Source: Stomorhina lunata (Eukaryota > Arthropoda > Insecta > Diptera > Rhiniidae). Taken from it: a stretch of DNA of 64,000 bases. Shown piece by piece: positions 52,013-64,000 of this stretch (the stretch's first letter is position 1; each line of letters starts with the position of its first letter). The stretch spans positions 38,046,992-38,110,991 of the forward strand of contig OW121740.1 of assembly GCA_933228675.1 (NCBI GenBank), written 5' to 3'. The translations under genes were made by a program, and so were the position numbers. The notes beneath the pieces are model-generated. The model saw only the letters and a program-made list of their open reading frames with translations. It ran no database searches and was not told the DNA's origin.

Positions 52013-54916
52013 TAAAAGGGGTTTTTAAAAATAGTCATGTGAATAATTTTGGTTGTCTCTTTTATCTGGAGAAATTAATTGCCCTAAATGCAGAGGAGTA
52101 TAAAAAACCGTTTAATGTTAATAATATTCGATTATTATTATTGCAAATAATATTTATTTATAACAAAAAATTTATGATATTAAATACAATAAAATAAATT
52201 TTAATATAAATGATAGGAAATCTTTAACTGCTACTACAAATATGGAAATAAAAAGGGAAGTTATTACTTTTTATATTAATATTAATGTTTATGATATGTT
52301 TTTCTATAGCATAAACATTAATAAAATTTATACAGTTTTATTCTGGGAAATTGAAAAAGCCGAAAAACTGGTGGAAATTTGGAAAAATGGATAAAAATAG
52401 AGATGATGGTAGCAATAGTTTTGTGGATTTGGTAAAATAAAAATGATTGATTTCTTTATGAGTCACTTAAATTAATTCAAATAATCAAAGAATAAATCAA
52501 AGGACATTTTTGGTTAACAAATTGAAATAAATAAATGAAATGGAAAATAATTTGTAGGCTAAAAATAAATATTTTGTAATAAATTTGGGTAATTTTATGA
52601 CTTTATTGAAACAAAAACTATAAAGTACCTGTTTTTTTATTTTTGTCTAACGATAAATTTCAATAAATTCTTGTCAAATATCAAAAAGTTATTTTTATAA
52701 CATTTTCATATGTTTTATCTGGAAAACTTTCTAATATTTTATTGTCATAAATTTAGTATCTTTCGAATGTTTCACATAAGAAATGGACAAAAGTTTTAGT
52801 AAAAACTTATAAATTTCTCAGTTGCTTGGGTTTCGGAGGAAACTTAGAGCTAAGAAAGGTAACCAATACAGAGAAATTGTATATGTAAAAGCATATGTAC
52901 GTATATGTAGAAAAATCTTTCAAACTTTTGATTCATTTTAAAACTTTCTTAAACCTATTAAGGCTATTTGTCAAGTGTCACTTGACTACATTTTGTAAGG
53001 TGTTTTACATCTAAAAACAATAAGAAAATATTTAAAATATACATCGTTCCTTTAACCACAAAATAACAAAAAATAGAATAAGCAACAAAAAGAAGACTAT
53101 TCGAAATTATCTGAAACTGATACGTAGATCATGTTTCGGTTTAAATGCTCATATCCATTTCATCTTAGAAAACTTCTAAAAACCAATAATACAATACAAT
53201 CGCCATACCCATACTAACCACATCACCTGCGCTTTTGCAAAAACTTTGCCTATTTTGACAAAGTTTAATCACTGCTTAGCTAAGCATTTACACCTTACCC
53301 CACAAAACCCCTGTAAGTAGGCCTTAATTATTTCAATATTATCAAATCAAGCATTTATTTTATCCAAACACGTTCGTTTTATTGTGTTGTATTTCTAGGC
53401 ATAATTGCGAATAATCTAGTTTTAGATACAATTCAAAGTTTCTGATTAATTTGATTCATTTTATAAATGAATATTGGCAAACAATTCATTCATCTTAATT
53501 CTATTGTCTTAAATCGTTAAGGAATTTTTTCGATTTTCTAATATAATTTATACCATTTCATTAGAGAAAGTTTTGTTTTGTGCTTTTTGTTGAATGCTTT
53601 TTCTGTTAATTAATTAAATTTTTACGTGATCTGTTTTGTACAGTTTTATTCTTCAATATAAAAGGATTTTTGTTTTTAATTATTTAGTGTTTTAGTGATA
53701 AAACTGTTAAAAACTTTAGACAAAAGTTAAAATTTGAAAGAAGAAAATCAAAAAAAGTTAATATAGGAGTTATCTAAACTTACTAATACTAATACTACTA
53801 CTACTACTAATACTAATACTAAAAACAGTTTAAATAAATACTTGCTTATAAAATTAAATTTAAGATTTTTTTGTTCTCAAATTTCTGTTTTGTATTCCGC
53901 AAAACTATTTACATGTTTTGCAAATAAATCATAAAATTCGTTTTGCTCTATAAACCTAAGTTTATTTGCTTCTACATAGAAGTTCAGTTTGCAAAATAAA
54001 CAAATGTTGAGCTGCTTTAAAACGCGAAAATATTCTTCTCTATTTCTACGCTATTAATACCATTTTCGTCATTATCTACTTCATTATTATCATCATAAGC
54101 TTCTTTCGGTTTGAATCTTTTATCCTTGTAGTTTTGAATAAATGAGATTTTATTTTCTAACATAGAATGCGTTGCAATGTTGATACAACATTCCTCATGG
54201 AGTCGCAACAGTTTTCAAGAGTGCAAAGTAAATTATTTTTAACGAAAGTGAAATGTTTTGCAGCAATTGAGTTCCTGCTGTTGCAAGTTGTTATTATTTG
54301 TTGTTATTGTTGTTTGTTTTTGTGGAAGTTTTAAGGATTATTTATACATGTCTATTTCTATAAGTTTGAGTGTATATGAATGTTTTACACATACACACAC
54401 TCACACTAACTTGCAGCTATAATAATAAAACGTTTAGAAAAATTTTCATTGAAAAATATAGAAATGTGTCTTGGTAAATATTTGCATACTTTTAGTTTAT
54501 TAGAGTAAAATGACGCTGATGATGAAGTTTAATTTTATGTATAAATTTTTAAAAATAATCTAAAGTAGACAAATTTAAAAGCAAACGGTTTTATGGTTTT
54601 TCTTACCAAACTCTAAAAAGCTATTATTTAGAGAATTATGGGGTAAAATGAATGGAAGAGGTAAATCGAGCTTAATTATTCATAGTGTAGGAATATATAA
54701 TACTAAGGATCTCTATAAGACCTGCAAATAAATTGTTAATTTATTATGCGCCCCACCTAAAAATTTTATACAAAAAATATAATATAAACTTTAGCACTTT
54801 GTCTCTAGATATTGAAATGAGAGATGTACTTAAAACTTCTTGTTTTTCCAATGGCAAAAATGTAATTCATTTTCCCCCTATTTGACATGCATTTACTTAA
54901 GGTATAAGTATATATT
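52013..54916. other. AT-rich stretch, no genes recognised
   Basis: It contains an (ACT)/(AATACT) microsatellite at 53782-53820 and a CACACTCACACT run near 54392-54406. A 63-codon minus frame at 54017-54208 has an acidic Asp/Asn run and no known domain; it is probably chance. Confidence 0.5.
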
Positions 54917-55025
54917 AGGGTGCACCTTTTCTACGAAAGTGCGAAATTAAACCGTAACTCCCCCAGAAATGTTCTACATGACATACAAAAAAGTTTATTA
55001 ATTTTGGTAAAATAAGGTGCACCCT
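54917..55025. mobile_element. 109-bp MITE with 12-bp perfect inverted ends
   Basis: AGGGTGCACCTT at the left and its exact reverse complement at 55014-55025. The interior is AT-rich with CCCCCAGAAATGTTCTACAT. No clear target duplication. A degenerate relative is at 43054. Confidence 0.75.
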
Positions 55026-55150
55026 AGTAAACATACTCGTACATAAGTAAGTAGCTACTTGAGTTTATCTCAAGTTGTTACTTCTTATAATAATATGGTT
55101 CTATTTATCCAATTGTGCTGGATTTTTTATAAAGCTCATATTAATATCTT

Positions 55151-58100
55151 GTTCAGTTCTAGTTCAGTTATAGTTCATTTCCAGTTCAGTTCTAGTTCAG
55201 TTCTAGTTCAGTTCTAGTTCAGTTCTAGTTCAGTTCTTGTTCAGTTCTAATTCAGTTCTAGTTCAGTTCTAGTTCAGTTCTAGTTCAGTTCTAGTTCAGT
55301 TCTAGTTCAGTTCTAGTTCAGTTCTAGTTCAGTTCTAGTTCAGTTCTAGTTCAGTTCTAGTTCAGTTCTAGTTCAGTTCTAGTTCAGTTCTAGTTCAGTT
55401 CTAGTTCAGTTCTAGTTCAGTTCTAGTTCAGTTCTAGTTCAGTTCTAGTTCAGTTCTAGTTCAGTTCTAGTTCAGTTCTAGTTCAGTTCTAGTTCAGTTC
55501 TAGTTCAGTTCTAGTTCAGTTCTAGTTCAGTTCTAGTTCAGTTCTAGTTCAGTTCTAGTTCAGTTCTAGTTCAGTTCTAGTTCAGTTCTAGTTCAGTTCT
55601 AGTTCAGTTCTAGTTCAGTTCTAGTTCAGTTCTAGTTCAGTTCTAGTTCAGTTCTAGTTCAGTTCTAGTTCAGTTCTAGTTCAGTTCTAGTTCAGTTCTA
55701 GTTCAGTTCTAGTTCAGTTCTAGTTCAGTTCTAGTTCAGTTCTAGTTCAGTTCTAGTTCAGTTCTAGTTCAGTTCTAGTTCAGTTCTAGTTCAGTTCTAG
55801 TTCAGTTCTAGTTCAGTTCTAGTTCAGTTCTAGTTCAGTTCTAGTTCAGTTCTAGTTCAGTTCTAGTTCAGTTCTAGTTCAGTTCTAGTTCAGTTCTAGT
55901 TCAGTTCTAGTTCAGTTCTAGTTCAGTTCTAGTTCAGTTCTAGTTCAGTTCTAGTTCAGTTCTAGTTCAGTTCTAGTTCAGTTCTAGTTCAGTTCTAGTT
56001 CAGTTCTAGTTCAGTTCTAGTTCAGTTCTAGTTCAGTTCTAGTTCAGTTCTAGTTCAGTTCTAGTTCAGTTCTAGTTCAGTTCTAGTTCAGTTCTAGTTC
56101 AGTTCTAGTTCAGTTCTAGTTCAGTTCTAGTTCAGTTCTAGTTCAGTTCTAGTTCAGTTCTAGTTCAGTTCTAGTTCAGTTCTAGTTCAGTTCTAGTTCA
56201 GTTCTAGTTCAGTTCTAGTTCAGTTCTAGTTCAGTTCTAGTTCAGTTCTAGTTCAGTTCTAGTTCAGTTCTAGTTCAGTTCTAGTTCAGTTCTAGTTCAG
56301 TTCTAGTTCAGTTCTAGTTCAGTTCTAGTTCAGTTCTAGTTCAGTTCTAGTTCAGTTCTAGTTCAGTTCTAGTTCAGTTCTAGTTCAGTTCTAGTTCAGT
56401 TCTAGTTCAGTTCTAGTTCAGTTCTAGTTCAGTTCTAGTTCAGTTCTAGTTCAGTTCTAGTTCAGTTCTAGTTCAGTTCTAGTTCAGTTCTAGTTCAGTT
56501 CTAGTTCAGTTCTAGTTCAGTTCTAGTTCAGTTCTAGTTCAGTTCTAGTTCAGTTCTAGTTCAGTTCTAGTTCAGTTCTAGTTCAGTTCTAGTTCAGTTC
56601 TAGTTCAGTTCTAGTTCAGTTCTAGTTCAGTTCTAGTTCAGTTCTAGTTCAGTTCTAGTTCAGTTCTAGTTCAGTTCTAGTTCAGTTCTAGTTCAGTTCT
56701 AGTTCAGTTCTAGTTCAGTTCTAGTTCAGTTCTAGTTCAGTTCTAGTTCAGTTCTAGTTCAGTTCTAGTTCAGTTCTAGTTCAGTTCTAGTTCAGTTCTA
56801 GTTCAGTTCTAGTTCAGTTCTAGTTCAGTTCTAGTTCAGTTCTAGTTCAGTTCTAGTTCAGTTCTAGTTCAGTTCTAGTTCAGTTCTAGTTCAGTTCTAG
56901 TTCAGTTCTAGTTCAGTTCTAGTTCAGTTCTAGTTCAGTTCTAGTTCAGTTCTAGTTCAGTTCTAGTTCAGTTCTAGTTCAGTTCTAGTTCAGTTCTAGT
57001 TCAGTTCTAGTTCAGTTCTAGTTCAGTTCTAGTTCAGTTCTAGTTCAGTTCTAGTTCAGTTCTAGTTCAGTTCTAGTTCAGTTCTAGTTCAGTTCTAGTT
57101 CAGTTCTAGTTCAGTTCTAGTTCAGTTCTAGTTCAGTTCTAGTTCAGTTCTAGTTCAGTTCTAGTTCAGTTCTAGTTCAGTTCTAGTTCAGTTCTAGTTC
57201 AGTTCTAGTTCAGTTCTAGTTCAGTTCTAGTTCAGTTCTAGTTCAGTTCTAGTTCAGTTCTAGTTCAGTTCTAGTTCAGTTCTAGTTCAGTTCTAGTTCA
57301 GTTCTAGTTCAGTTCTAGTTCAGTTCTAGTTCAGTTCTAGTTCAGTTCTAGTTCAGTTCTAGTTCAGTTCTAGTTCAGTTCTAGTTCAGTTCTAGTTCAG
57401 TTCTAGTTCAGTTCTAGTTCAGTTCTAGTTCAGTTCTAGTTCAGTTCTAGTTCAGTTCTAGTTCAGTTCTAGTTCAGTTCTAGTTCAGTTCTAGTTCAGT
57501 TCTAGTTCAGTTCTAGTTCAGTTCTAGTTCAGTTCTAGTTCAGTTCTAGTTCAGTTCTAGTTCAGTTCTAGTTCAGTTCTAGTTCAGTTCTAGTTCAGTT
57601 CTAGTTCAGTTCTAGTTCAGTTCTAGTTCAGTTCTAGTTCAGTTCTAGTTCAGTTCTAGTTCAGTTCTAGTTCAGTTCTAGTTCAGTTCTAGTTCAGTTC
57701 TAGTTCAGTTCTAGTTCAGTTCTAGTTCAGTTCTAGTTCAGTTCTAGTTCAGTTCTAGTTCAGTTCTAGTTCAGTTCTAGTTCAGTTCTAGTTCAGTTCT
57801 AGTTCAGTTCTAGTTCAGTTCTAGTTCAGTTCTAGTTCAGTTCTAGTTCAGTTCTAGTTCAGTTCTAGTTCAGTTCTAGTTCAGTTCTAGTTCAGTTCTA
57901 GTTCAGTTCTAGTTCAGTTCTAGTTCAGTTCTAGTTCAGTTCTAGTTCAGTTCTAGTTCAGTTCTAGTTCAGTTCTAGTTCAGTTCTAGTTCAGTTCTAG
58001 TTCAGTTCTAGTTCAGTTCTAGTTCAGTTCTAGTTCAGTTCTAGTTCAGTTCTAGTTCAGTTCTAGTTCAGTTCTAGTTCAGTTCTAGTTCAGTTCTAGT

Positions 58101-58258
58101 TCAGTTCTAGTTCAGTTCTAGTTCAGTTCTAGTTCAGTTCTAGTTCAGTTCTAGTTCAGTTCTAGTTCAGTTCTAGTTCAGTTCTAGTTCAGTTCTAGTT
58201 CAGTTCTAGTTCAGTTCTAGTTCAGTTCTAGTTCAGTTCTAGTTCAGTTCTAGTTTGT
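55151..58258 (-). repeat. 11-bp satellite array 1 family, inverted, about 282 units
   Basis: The unit AGTTCTAGTTC is the reverse complement of GAACTAGAACT. Variants sit at the left edge (CAGTTATAGTTCATTTCCAG, TTCTTGTTC, TTCTAATTC) and at the right edge (TAGTTTGTTTCTAGATTATT). The interior is essentially perfect. It is 45 kb from, and opposite in orientation to, the array at 4154-9962. Confidence 0.98.
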
Positions 58259-59430
58259 TTCTAGATTATTTCTAGTACAGTTTAAAATATTTTAGATTTT
58301 GAAAAATTAACATTTATCTACTTATTCTAAGAATACTAATAGTTGGAGTTTGTTCTGATGAATACTAATAATGTTTCCTTTTAAAATGTCTTAATGATAC
58401 TTAGTTCAGTAGTAAATTCTGTATTTCGATTTCAATTATCAGTTCATTTCTTTCTAATCTCGGTTAGGTTTGCTATTGTTCTCAATACTAATTAGTTTCA
58501 ATAATTTAATATTCATTAATTGTTTATTTATTTTATAAATATGTAACTGTAATTGCATTGTTTTTAACTTATTTGCAATTAAGTATTTTACAAATCAATT
58601 TTGTATTTTTAATGTCAAGAATTACGAGCATGCGAAATATTTTGTTAAACAAATAAAAATATGTAAACGATTTGAAATTTGCGCTTTTTAAGTGGAATTT
58701 GTCTGAGGTGCGCATGTACGTCAAAAGTTTCGCTTCACCATTAACAATTTTCTTTTATCTGAAAATATTTTATCGAGGCAATAAAGTGGTGAAATGTTTA
58801 GATTTTAAGATAAAAGGTGAAAACTTTGTTTGTTGCCAACAATTTTAAAAGTAGCCCTTGTATCACAAATTTTAAAAATACATGAACAAATTTAAAAGTT
58901 TTATCCTTGCCCTTGTAAATGGTACTTAGAAATGCTGGGTATTGAATGAAAACCTGGTTAAGGATAAAATAAATGTTCAAAAAATACTGATAAAGCAAAA
59001 GAAGTCGAAGAGCTCCTAACAGCAACATCAGAAAAACTGCTCTAAGTGTTGTGCCAAAACTTATATTGGGCTAAAGACATATTAATGAACCTTTTTCTAA
59101 TATCTTCAGATCCAGTCATATATTTCTTTAGAATAAAATGGCTGCCAATAATACATATGTATCAACCAAAGAAATCAAAAACACCTTAACTTTTGACACT
59201 TCGGACTAATTGGAAAATATAACCATATAAATACGGACAACACTACGTGATAAAAGACCAAACAAAACCCGTGCCTCTCACTTTTTTATAAGCCCCAAAA
59301 GATTTCGGGCTCATATCCTATAAACCATTCCGGAATTTTGTTAACTCTGCGGTGTACCTAAACTGTGTTAAGAATCATTCCTAGGAAATTTATATGTTCT
59401 ACAGAGTTATTTACTGAGATCATAGGTATA
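58259..59430. other. AT-rich unique stretch
   Basis: No gene or RNA recognised. A 76-codon minus frame at 58798-59028 has a hydrophobic N-terminus, which is common in AT-rich chance frames. Confidence 0.5.
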
Positions 59431-59800
59431 TTTACACCCTTCACCACCATAGAGTATTCTATAAGTTTGTGCTGATGTATGTAACGCATAGAAATATTTG
59501 TCTTAGACCCAACTTTTAGTATACCAATAGGTTTAGAATCACCTTCTGAGTCGATATAGCGATGTCAATCCGTCCGTCCGTCCATCCGTCTGGCTGGCTG
59601 GACCCCCATGTAAATAATCTAATCAAAGTACAGGTCGCAATTCTAAAGCTAATTTGATGAAATTTGGCACAGATCATTTTTCTGATAGTGGGACAATAAC
59701 TATTGAAATTCATCAAAATCGGTTCATTATTTCTGGTACCTCCAATAGGTCCCACTTCCCAGAATTAATATTTTGGCCACAAATAAAAACATTTATTCAT
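59431..59800 (+). mobile_element. Non-autonomous element C3
   Basis: It starts TTTACACCCTTCACCACCAT and has GTGCTGATGTATGTAACGCA, a GTCC/CTGG tract and GGACCCCCATGTAAATAATC. It holds the empty site for the MITE of C2 (GTACAGGTCGCAATTCTAA at about 59627). Its last part (GGTCCCACTTCCCAGAATT) also matches the right half of D1 at about 3515. Confidence 0.7.
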
Positions 59801-60082
59801 TATTAACTACTGTGCGGTGTACCCAACTTTTGATTGACTGATTGATTTCATACTGATACACTCAAAAAAAAAAAAAACTCGGGAAACGACCTAGATTGGG
59901 TTGTAGGCCTTCATGACAAATCGTGTAAAAAAATTTCAGAAATACGTTCAAGTTTATGAGTGATACGCAAAAAAACGGATTTAAACGAGGTTCGTCGTCG
60001 ACCCGTAGCTCAGCCAGTTTGTATCCGATTTTATTTTTTTTAATACCAAATAAAAGTAAACAGATTGCGCTTTATAATAGCA
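59801..60082. other. Spacer with a GC-richer patch
   Basis: 59875-60040 is less AT-rich than its surroundings and holds GTTCGTCGTCGACCCGTAGC; not assigned to any family. Confidence 0.4.
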
Positions 60083-60261
60083 GTACCTGGTAGACCGAGC
60101 CTTGCTCGGAGCTATATGATAAGCATTTTGAGGAAAATTTTAAAGTTTTTATATATTTTATATTATAAAGTGCTAAAATAAATTTAGAGGAAAGACATTG
60201 TAGAAATATTCAGTTAATTTTGAATTATTTGATTTATTTTGTCCGACCAACACATAGTTTG

Positions 60262-60912
60262 CATAGTTTACAGTTTAACTCATTTTGAATAATTTTGGAA
60301 ATTATTCATATCAACAGAAACCTCTGTCGACTCATGCGCAACAACTTTGCTAAAGATTATAGTCTGATCAAATGCACAGTTTACGATTTAATTCATTTTG
60401 AGTAGTTTTCTGTGGCGCCACTTGTCGGACTTTGCTTATTCCAATTCATAAACCTTCTTCGGCTTATCCGTAACAACTTTGCTGAAGATTATAGCATGAT
60501 TAAATGTACAGCATACGATTAAATTGACTTTGAGTAAATTTCAGTAGCGCCACCTGTCGAAATTTCTTCATACCAACTAAGAAACCTTCGTCGGCTCATG
60601 TGCAACAACTTTGCTAAAGATTGTAGCATGATTAAATGTACAGATTACGATTAAATTGAGTTTGAGTAAGTTTCTGTAGCGCCACCTGTCGGAAATTATT
60701 CATACCAACTAAAAAGCCTTCGTCGGCTCCGCGCTACAACTTTGCTAAAGATCATAGCATGATCAAATGTACAGTTTACGATTTAATTAATTTTTAGTAA
60801 TTTTCAGTGGCGCCATCTGTCGGAAATTAGTCTTATCAACTTTAAAACCTTCGCCGGCTTATCCGCAACATCTTCGCTAAAGAGCATAACACAATCAAAT
60901 TCACAGTTTACT
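60262..60912 (-). repeat. 132-bp minisatellite in B3
   Basis: Same order and phase as in B2. TGGCGCCAC and CGGCTTATCC/CGGCTCATG motifs mark the units. Confidence 0.88.
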
Positions 60913-61553
60913 ATTCTATAAAGAACATACATACAGACAAACATTCATTTGTTTAAAATAATACTAATTTTCCCCCTTTTTATTCCCTAATTTCTAAAAG
61001 TTTCATATGTATATTTGGTACTTTTTTGGTGCCAATTGAATTCGGTACATTTTTTTAAAACGCATTTAACATAATGTATAATGTTCCTATTCATATTACT
61101 TTGGAGATGTTAAGTTATCATTTTATCCCTTTTTTATCCATTTTGGCTCCAAAATCAAAAAAGTACCAAATACGTGTTTCATGTTTTTTTTACATCTATT
61201 GATTGCAGTACCAAGTTTCTTTCTATATTCTTTAGTTTAAAATATAAGAGTGGGTTAAAAAGGTGCCAAAAAAACTATTTTCACCCTTTTTTACCCCCTA
61301 TCGGACATAGTTTCAAAAAAGTACCAAACACCTGTCCGCTTATTTTCATAGCTGTTTAAAACGTAATTTTAATTTTGTTTCTATACCTATTACTTTAGGA
61401 GACATAGCGTTTTCGATTTTTTCCCCTTTTTACCCGTTTTTACCCTCTTAGAGGTAAAAGTTCCAAAAGTCCCTTCTTCTTCGACCTATACATCAAAAAA
61501 GATACCCACTGTCCAAATTTTATCAAAATCGTTAGAGCCGTTTTCGAGATAGC

Positions 61554-61696
<143 letters not shown>

Positions 61697-61720
61697 TATT
61701 GCTCGTTTAAGAATATAAGA

Positions 61721-63186
61721 TATGTTTAAATGTGAGAGTTGGAGGTACTAAAGTACAACGACCTACCCAAAAACAGTTTTTTGCGAATATCTAAAAATTT
61801 TGCACGTGTTTCGAAATCTTTCAAAATTGGGTTTGTATCTCCTCACCTAGGCCTATCACCCCCATAAGGTAGCTTTTCAAGTTTATACAAAAGTTGCTTA
61901 TTTGGAACACCGTGTTATTCTATCGACTCAAATGAAAAATTTCATACATTTCACTAGATTTTGTCAATTTTTTTGAACCAAATTCAAAAAAAAATTGTAA
62001 AAAAAAAATATTTTGCTTATAAAAAAATTTTATCAAAAACTAGAAAATTGCTTTAAAAATATTTACCATTAAACAAAATCCACATTTCATTTATGTGCAA
62101 ATTCATTTTTGGTCGAGTGTTGAATTTGGCCATTTATCATATCTTATCAGTTCAACAACAGGGTGAGCCATAACTACCAATAACAAAGAAAAAAATGTTT
62201 GAAAAGTTCTTAATGCGGCATAAACAGTTTCTAACGAGCGCTGCATTGAAACGGTTGTGCGAACGGAAAGTTTACACGAAATGAAAGCAAAACTATTATA
62301 AAATTCAAAATAAAAAAATATTGAAAATATATTGTATTTAATTAAACAATTATTAAAAATAAAAAAAGTCAATAAATAGTTAATGTACAAATATTTAGTA
62401 AAGCAAAAAAGTGTTGCTAAATCTTAGAAAATCAATCAGGAAAAAATTTCAAAGTGAAGTAAATAAAAATAAATAGAATTGATTTAACATCAATTAAAAT
62501 TAAAATGCCATAAAAAATTAATAAATAGTAATTGTAATTATATGGAAGCAAGATAACAGAGAATACAAAAATGTATACAACATGGTTATGTTAATTAATA
62601 GAAAATAATTTTGTTATAAAAAATAATAATAATAATAAAAAAATTTCTAATGAAATAATAAAATAGTGAAATGTTTTAAATGTCATTAAGAATGACGACG
62701 ATACAAAAGTAATTGAAGTCATAAAAAATTTATAAAAGTAAATATGAATATTACGATATGTATATATTTTTTTTAATTGCTAAAGGGTAAATCCATGTCA
62801 AAGGGAACTAAAAAAGAAGTGACTTCAGTGCAAAAAAAAATATATTTTTTTAAAGTAAAATTAAAATTTTGTAGGTTTAAATTATGAAATTTACGCAATC
62901 ATAACTCAAACATTTTTGCTTTGATTTTATTTCTTTTTATTTATGTTAGAAAGGGAATGGTTTTCTTTATGGGTACCAAATTAAAAGTTGATATCTCAAT
63001 TATTTTACAAGATATGAACGTTTGTGTGACATGTCATAAAATGTGGAGTTTTCAAAAATTTATCTTTAGAAGTTTAAAACTTAATAAAATACTTACCGCC
63101 TAATTCATAAACTAATTATAAAATTAGTAGTTTTATTTAAGAAATTTGTATGAGAAATTTGAATTAATAGTTTGTCATGACTGTAT
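61721..63186. other. AT-rich stretch, no genes recognised
   Basis: A GC-richer patch at 62235-62275 (GAGCGCTGCATTGAAACGG, then TTGTGCGAACGG) stands out and could be part of a promoter or first exon, but nothing supports it further. A 95-codon minus frame crosses it at 62103-62390, with no recognisable domain. Trinucleotide ATA/AATAAT runs at about 62620-62640. Confidence 0.4.
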
Positions 63187-63370
63187 TTTTATACCCTTCA
63201 ACCCCATGGGTGGAATGGGTATTATAAGTTTGTGCTGATGTATGTAACGCATAGATTTCTAGTATACTAATAGACTTTTAGTATACTAATAGACTTTGAA
63301 TCACTTCCTGAGTCGTTTTAGCGATGTCAGTCCGTTCGTCTATTGTCTTAACGGCTGGCTGGACCCCCAT
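63187..63370 (+). mobile_element. Non-autonomous element C4, truncated
   Basis: It starts TTATACCCTTCAACCCCATGG, includes GTGCTGATGTATGTAACGCA and a duplicated TAGTATACTAATAGACTTT, and stops at GGCTGGACCCCCAT, where AGGGTTGCCAGACACAAATC begins a different sequence. The break is probably another insertion or a deletion. Confidence 0.65.
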
Positions 63371-63530
63371 TAGGGTTGCCAGACACAAATCCTGAAAAAG
63401 CTGGACATAAGGGAAAAAAAGCTTGACAATCTAAAAATTAGCTGGACGCTGATAGTAAAAAACTTGCTTTAATAATTTGCTTCGATGGATCTTAAAATTT
63501 TTGATAAACCAAATTTCGAATACCGTAAAT

Positions 63531-64000
63531 AACCGCAGCGATATTGAGAAAAAAAAGTAATGGTCCGAGATCTGAAACAATTTTCAACAAAAAACACATG
63601 CTAATCGCGTTTATCGATGACATTGATATCATGGGATGCACATTGCGCGGTTTGACTGCCGCCTTTTCAAGTTTCAAGAAGGAATCTATGTAATAAGATG
63701 GTTCTAGTTGTCAATGAATCAAAACAAAACTCCTGGTTTCTAGAAACAGGCAATCCTCAAGAATTGGACCACATGAGAACTATAACTTCGAATCGTAGAA
63801 TTATAATCAGGCAGATTTAAAAGTAACTTAAACTACGCCCTACAAAACGCTTATACTACCCATATATATTATATGCTATTGAATCATGAGCACTTGTACA
63901 GGCAGCGGAATTTAGTTTTAGAGAGTACGTTGACATCGACATAGTAAAACGAATTAAACAGCACCGGCTGCGTTGACTGGGACATTTGCGAATGTATAAA
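63531..64000 (+). pseudogene. RTE-like reverse-transcriptase fragment, broken, runs off the window
   Basis: The frame from 63538 reads ETIFNKKHMLIAFIDDIDIMGC, then LRGLTAAFSSFKKESM and a stop at 63691; the FIDD tetrad corresponds to the catalytic YADD motif of the reverse-transcriptase palm. A frameshift then restores MVLVVNESK (the usual VNE.KTK segment). Further on, RIKQHRLR*LGHLRM at about 63949-63990 matches RIKQQRLRWLGHVVRM of the fragment at 39059, with Trp turned into a stop. At least two stops and one frameshift make it non-functional. The 3' end lies beyond 64000. Confidence 0.8.

Noticed and set aside
54017..54208. 63-residue minus-strand frame with an acidic run
   Set aside because: Too short and low in complexity; no splice or domain evidence.
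62103..62390. 95-residue minus-strand frame crossing a GC-richer patch
   Set aside because: Phe/Ile/Asn-rich N-terminus typical of AT-rich chance frames, with no domain recognised.

Overview
The window looks like eukaryotic, repeat-dominated DNA from a higher fly (Diptera, probably a schizophoran or calyptrate species). The evidence is a very AT-rich background, a zeste-type Myb/SANT-like gene with a 68-bp intron, an RTE-like non-LTR retrotransposon with short tandem-repeat tails, and many short non-autonomous elements with hairpin ends. Nothing looks bacterial or viral. The species is inference; no database could be consulted.

Only one credible host-type gene is visible: a two-exon, minus-strand gene at 103-1013 encoding a 280-residue zeste-like DNA-binding protein, whose ATG appears to be split by the intron. 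The other open frames are periodic translations of tandem repeats or short chance frames in AT-rich DNA.

Layout from left to right: the zeste-like gene (0.1-1.0 kb); a foldback element carrying a 33-bp tandem array (2.16-3.81 kb); a 5.8-kb array of an 11-bp satellite with unit GAACTAGAACT (4.15-9.96 kb); 1.0 kb of unique DNA; a 6.5-kb array of a second 11-bp satellite with unit TAGTCTAGTCA (10.99-17.46 kb); unique DNA with an RTE remnant and a tRNA-like sequence; a 31-bp palindromic-core satellite in forward orientation (19.77-22.38 kb), a 30-bp relative that inverts at about 23.72 kb, and the 31-bp unit again in reverse orientation (24.01-25.59 kb); two copies of a long non-autonomous element (A1, A2), the first interrupted by a Helitron-like element (B1) that has an inverted second copy (B2) next door and a third (B3) at 60-61.7 kb; several MITE-like elements (35-45 kb); an old, diverged 28-bp array (38.7-41.9 kb) with an RTE fragment in it; a third 31-bp array (48.55-52.01 kb); the first 11-bp satellite again, in inverted orientation (55.15-58.26 kb); and at the right edge a broken reverse-transcriptase fragment that runs off the window.

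Over 40% of the window is short-period tandem repeat. Three themes stand out. Most satellite units contain a self-complementary core (CTAG, CTATAG or GATC centred). Several families occur as inverted pairs, at scales from about 0.7 kb (B1/B2) to about 45 kb (the 11-bp arrays). Related element copies act as empty sites for one another, so three insertions can be defined to near base level. I found no convincing novel multi-gene system; what is interesting here is the architecture of the repeats.
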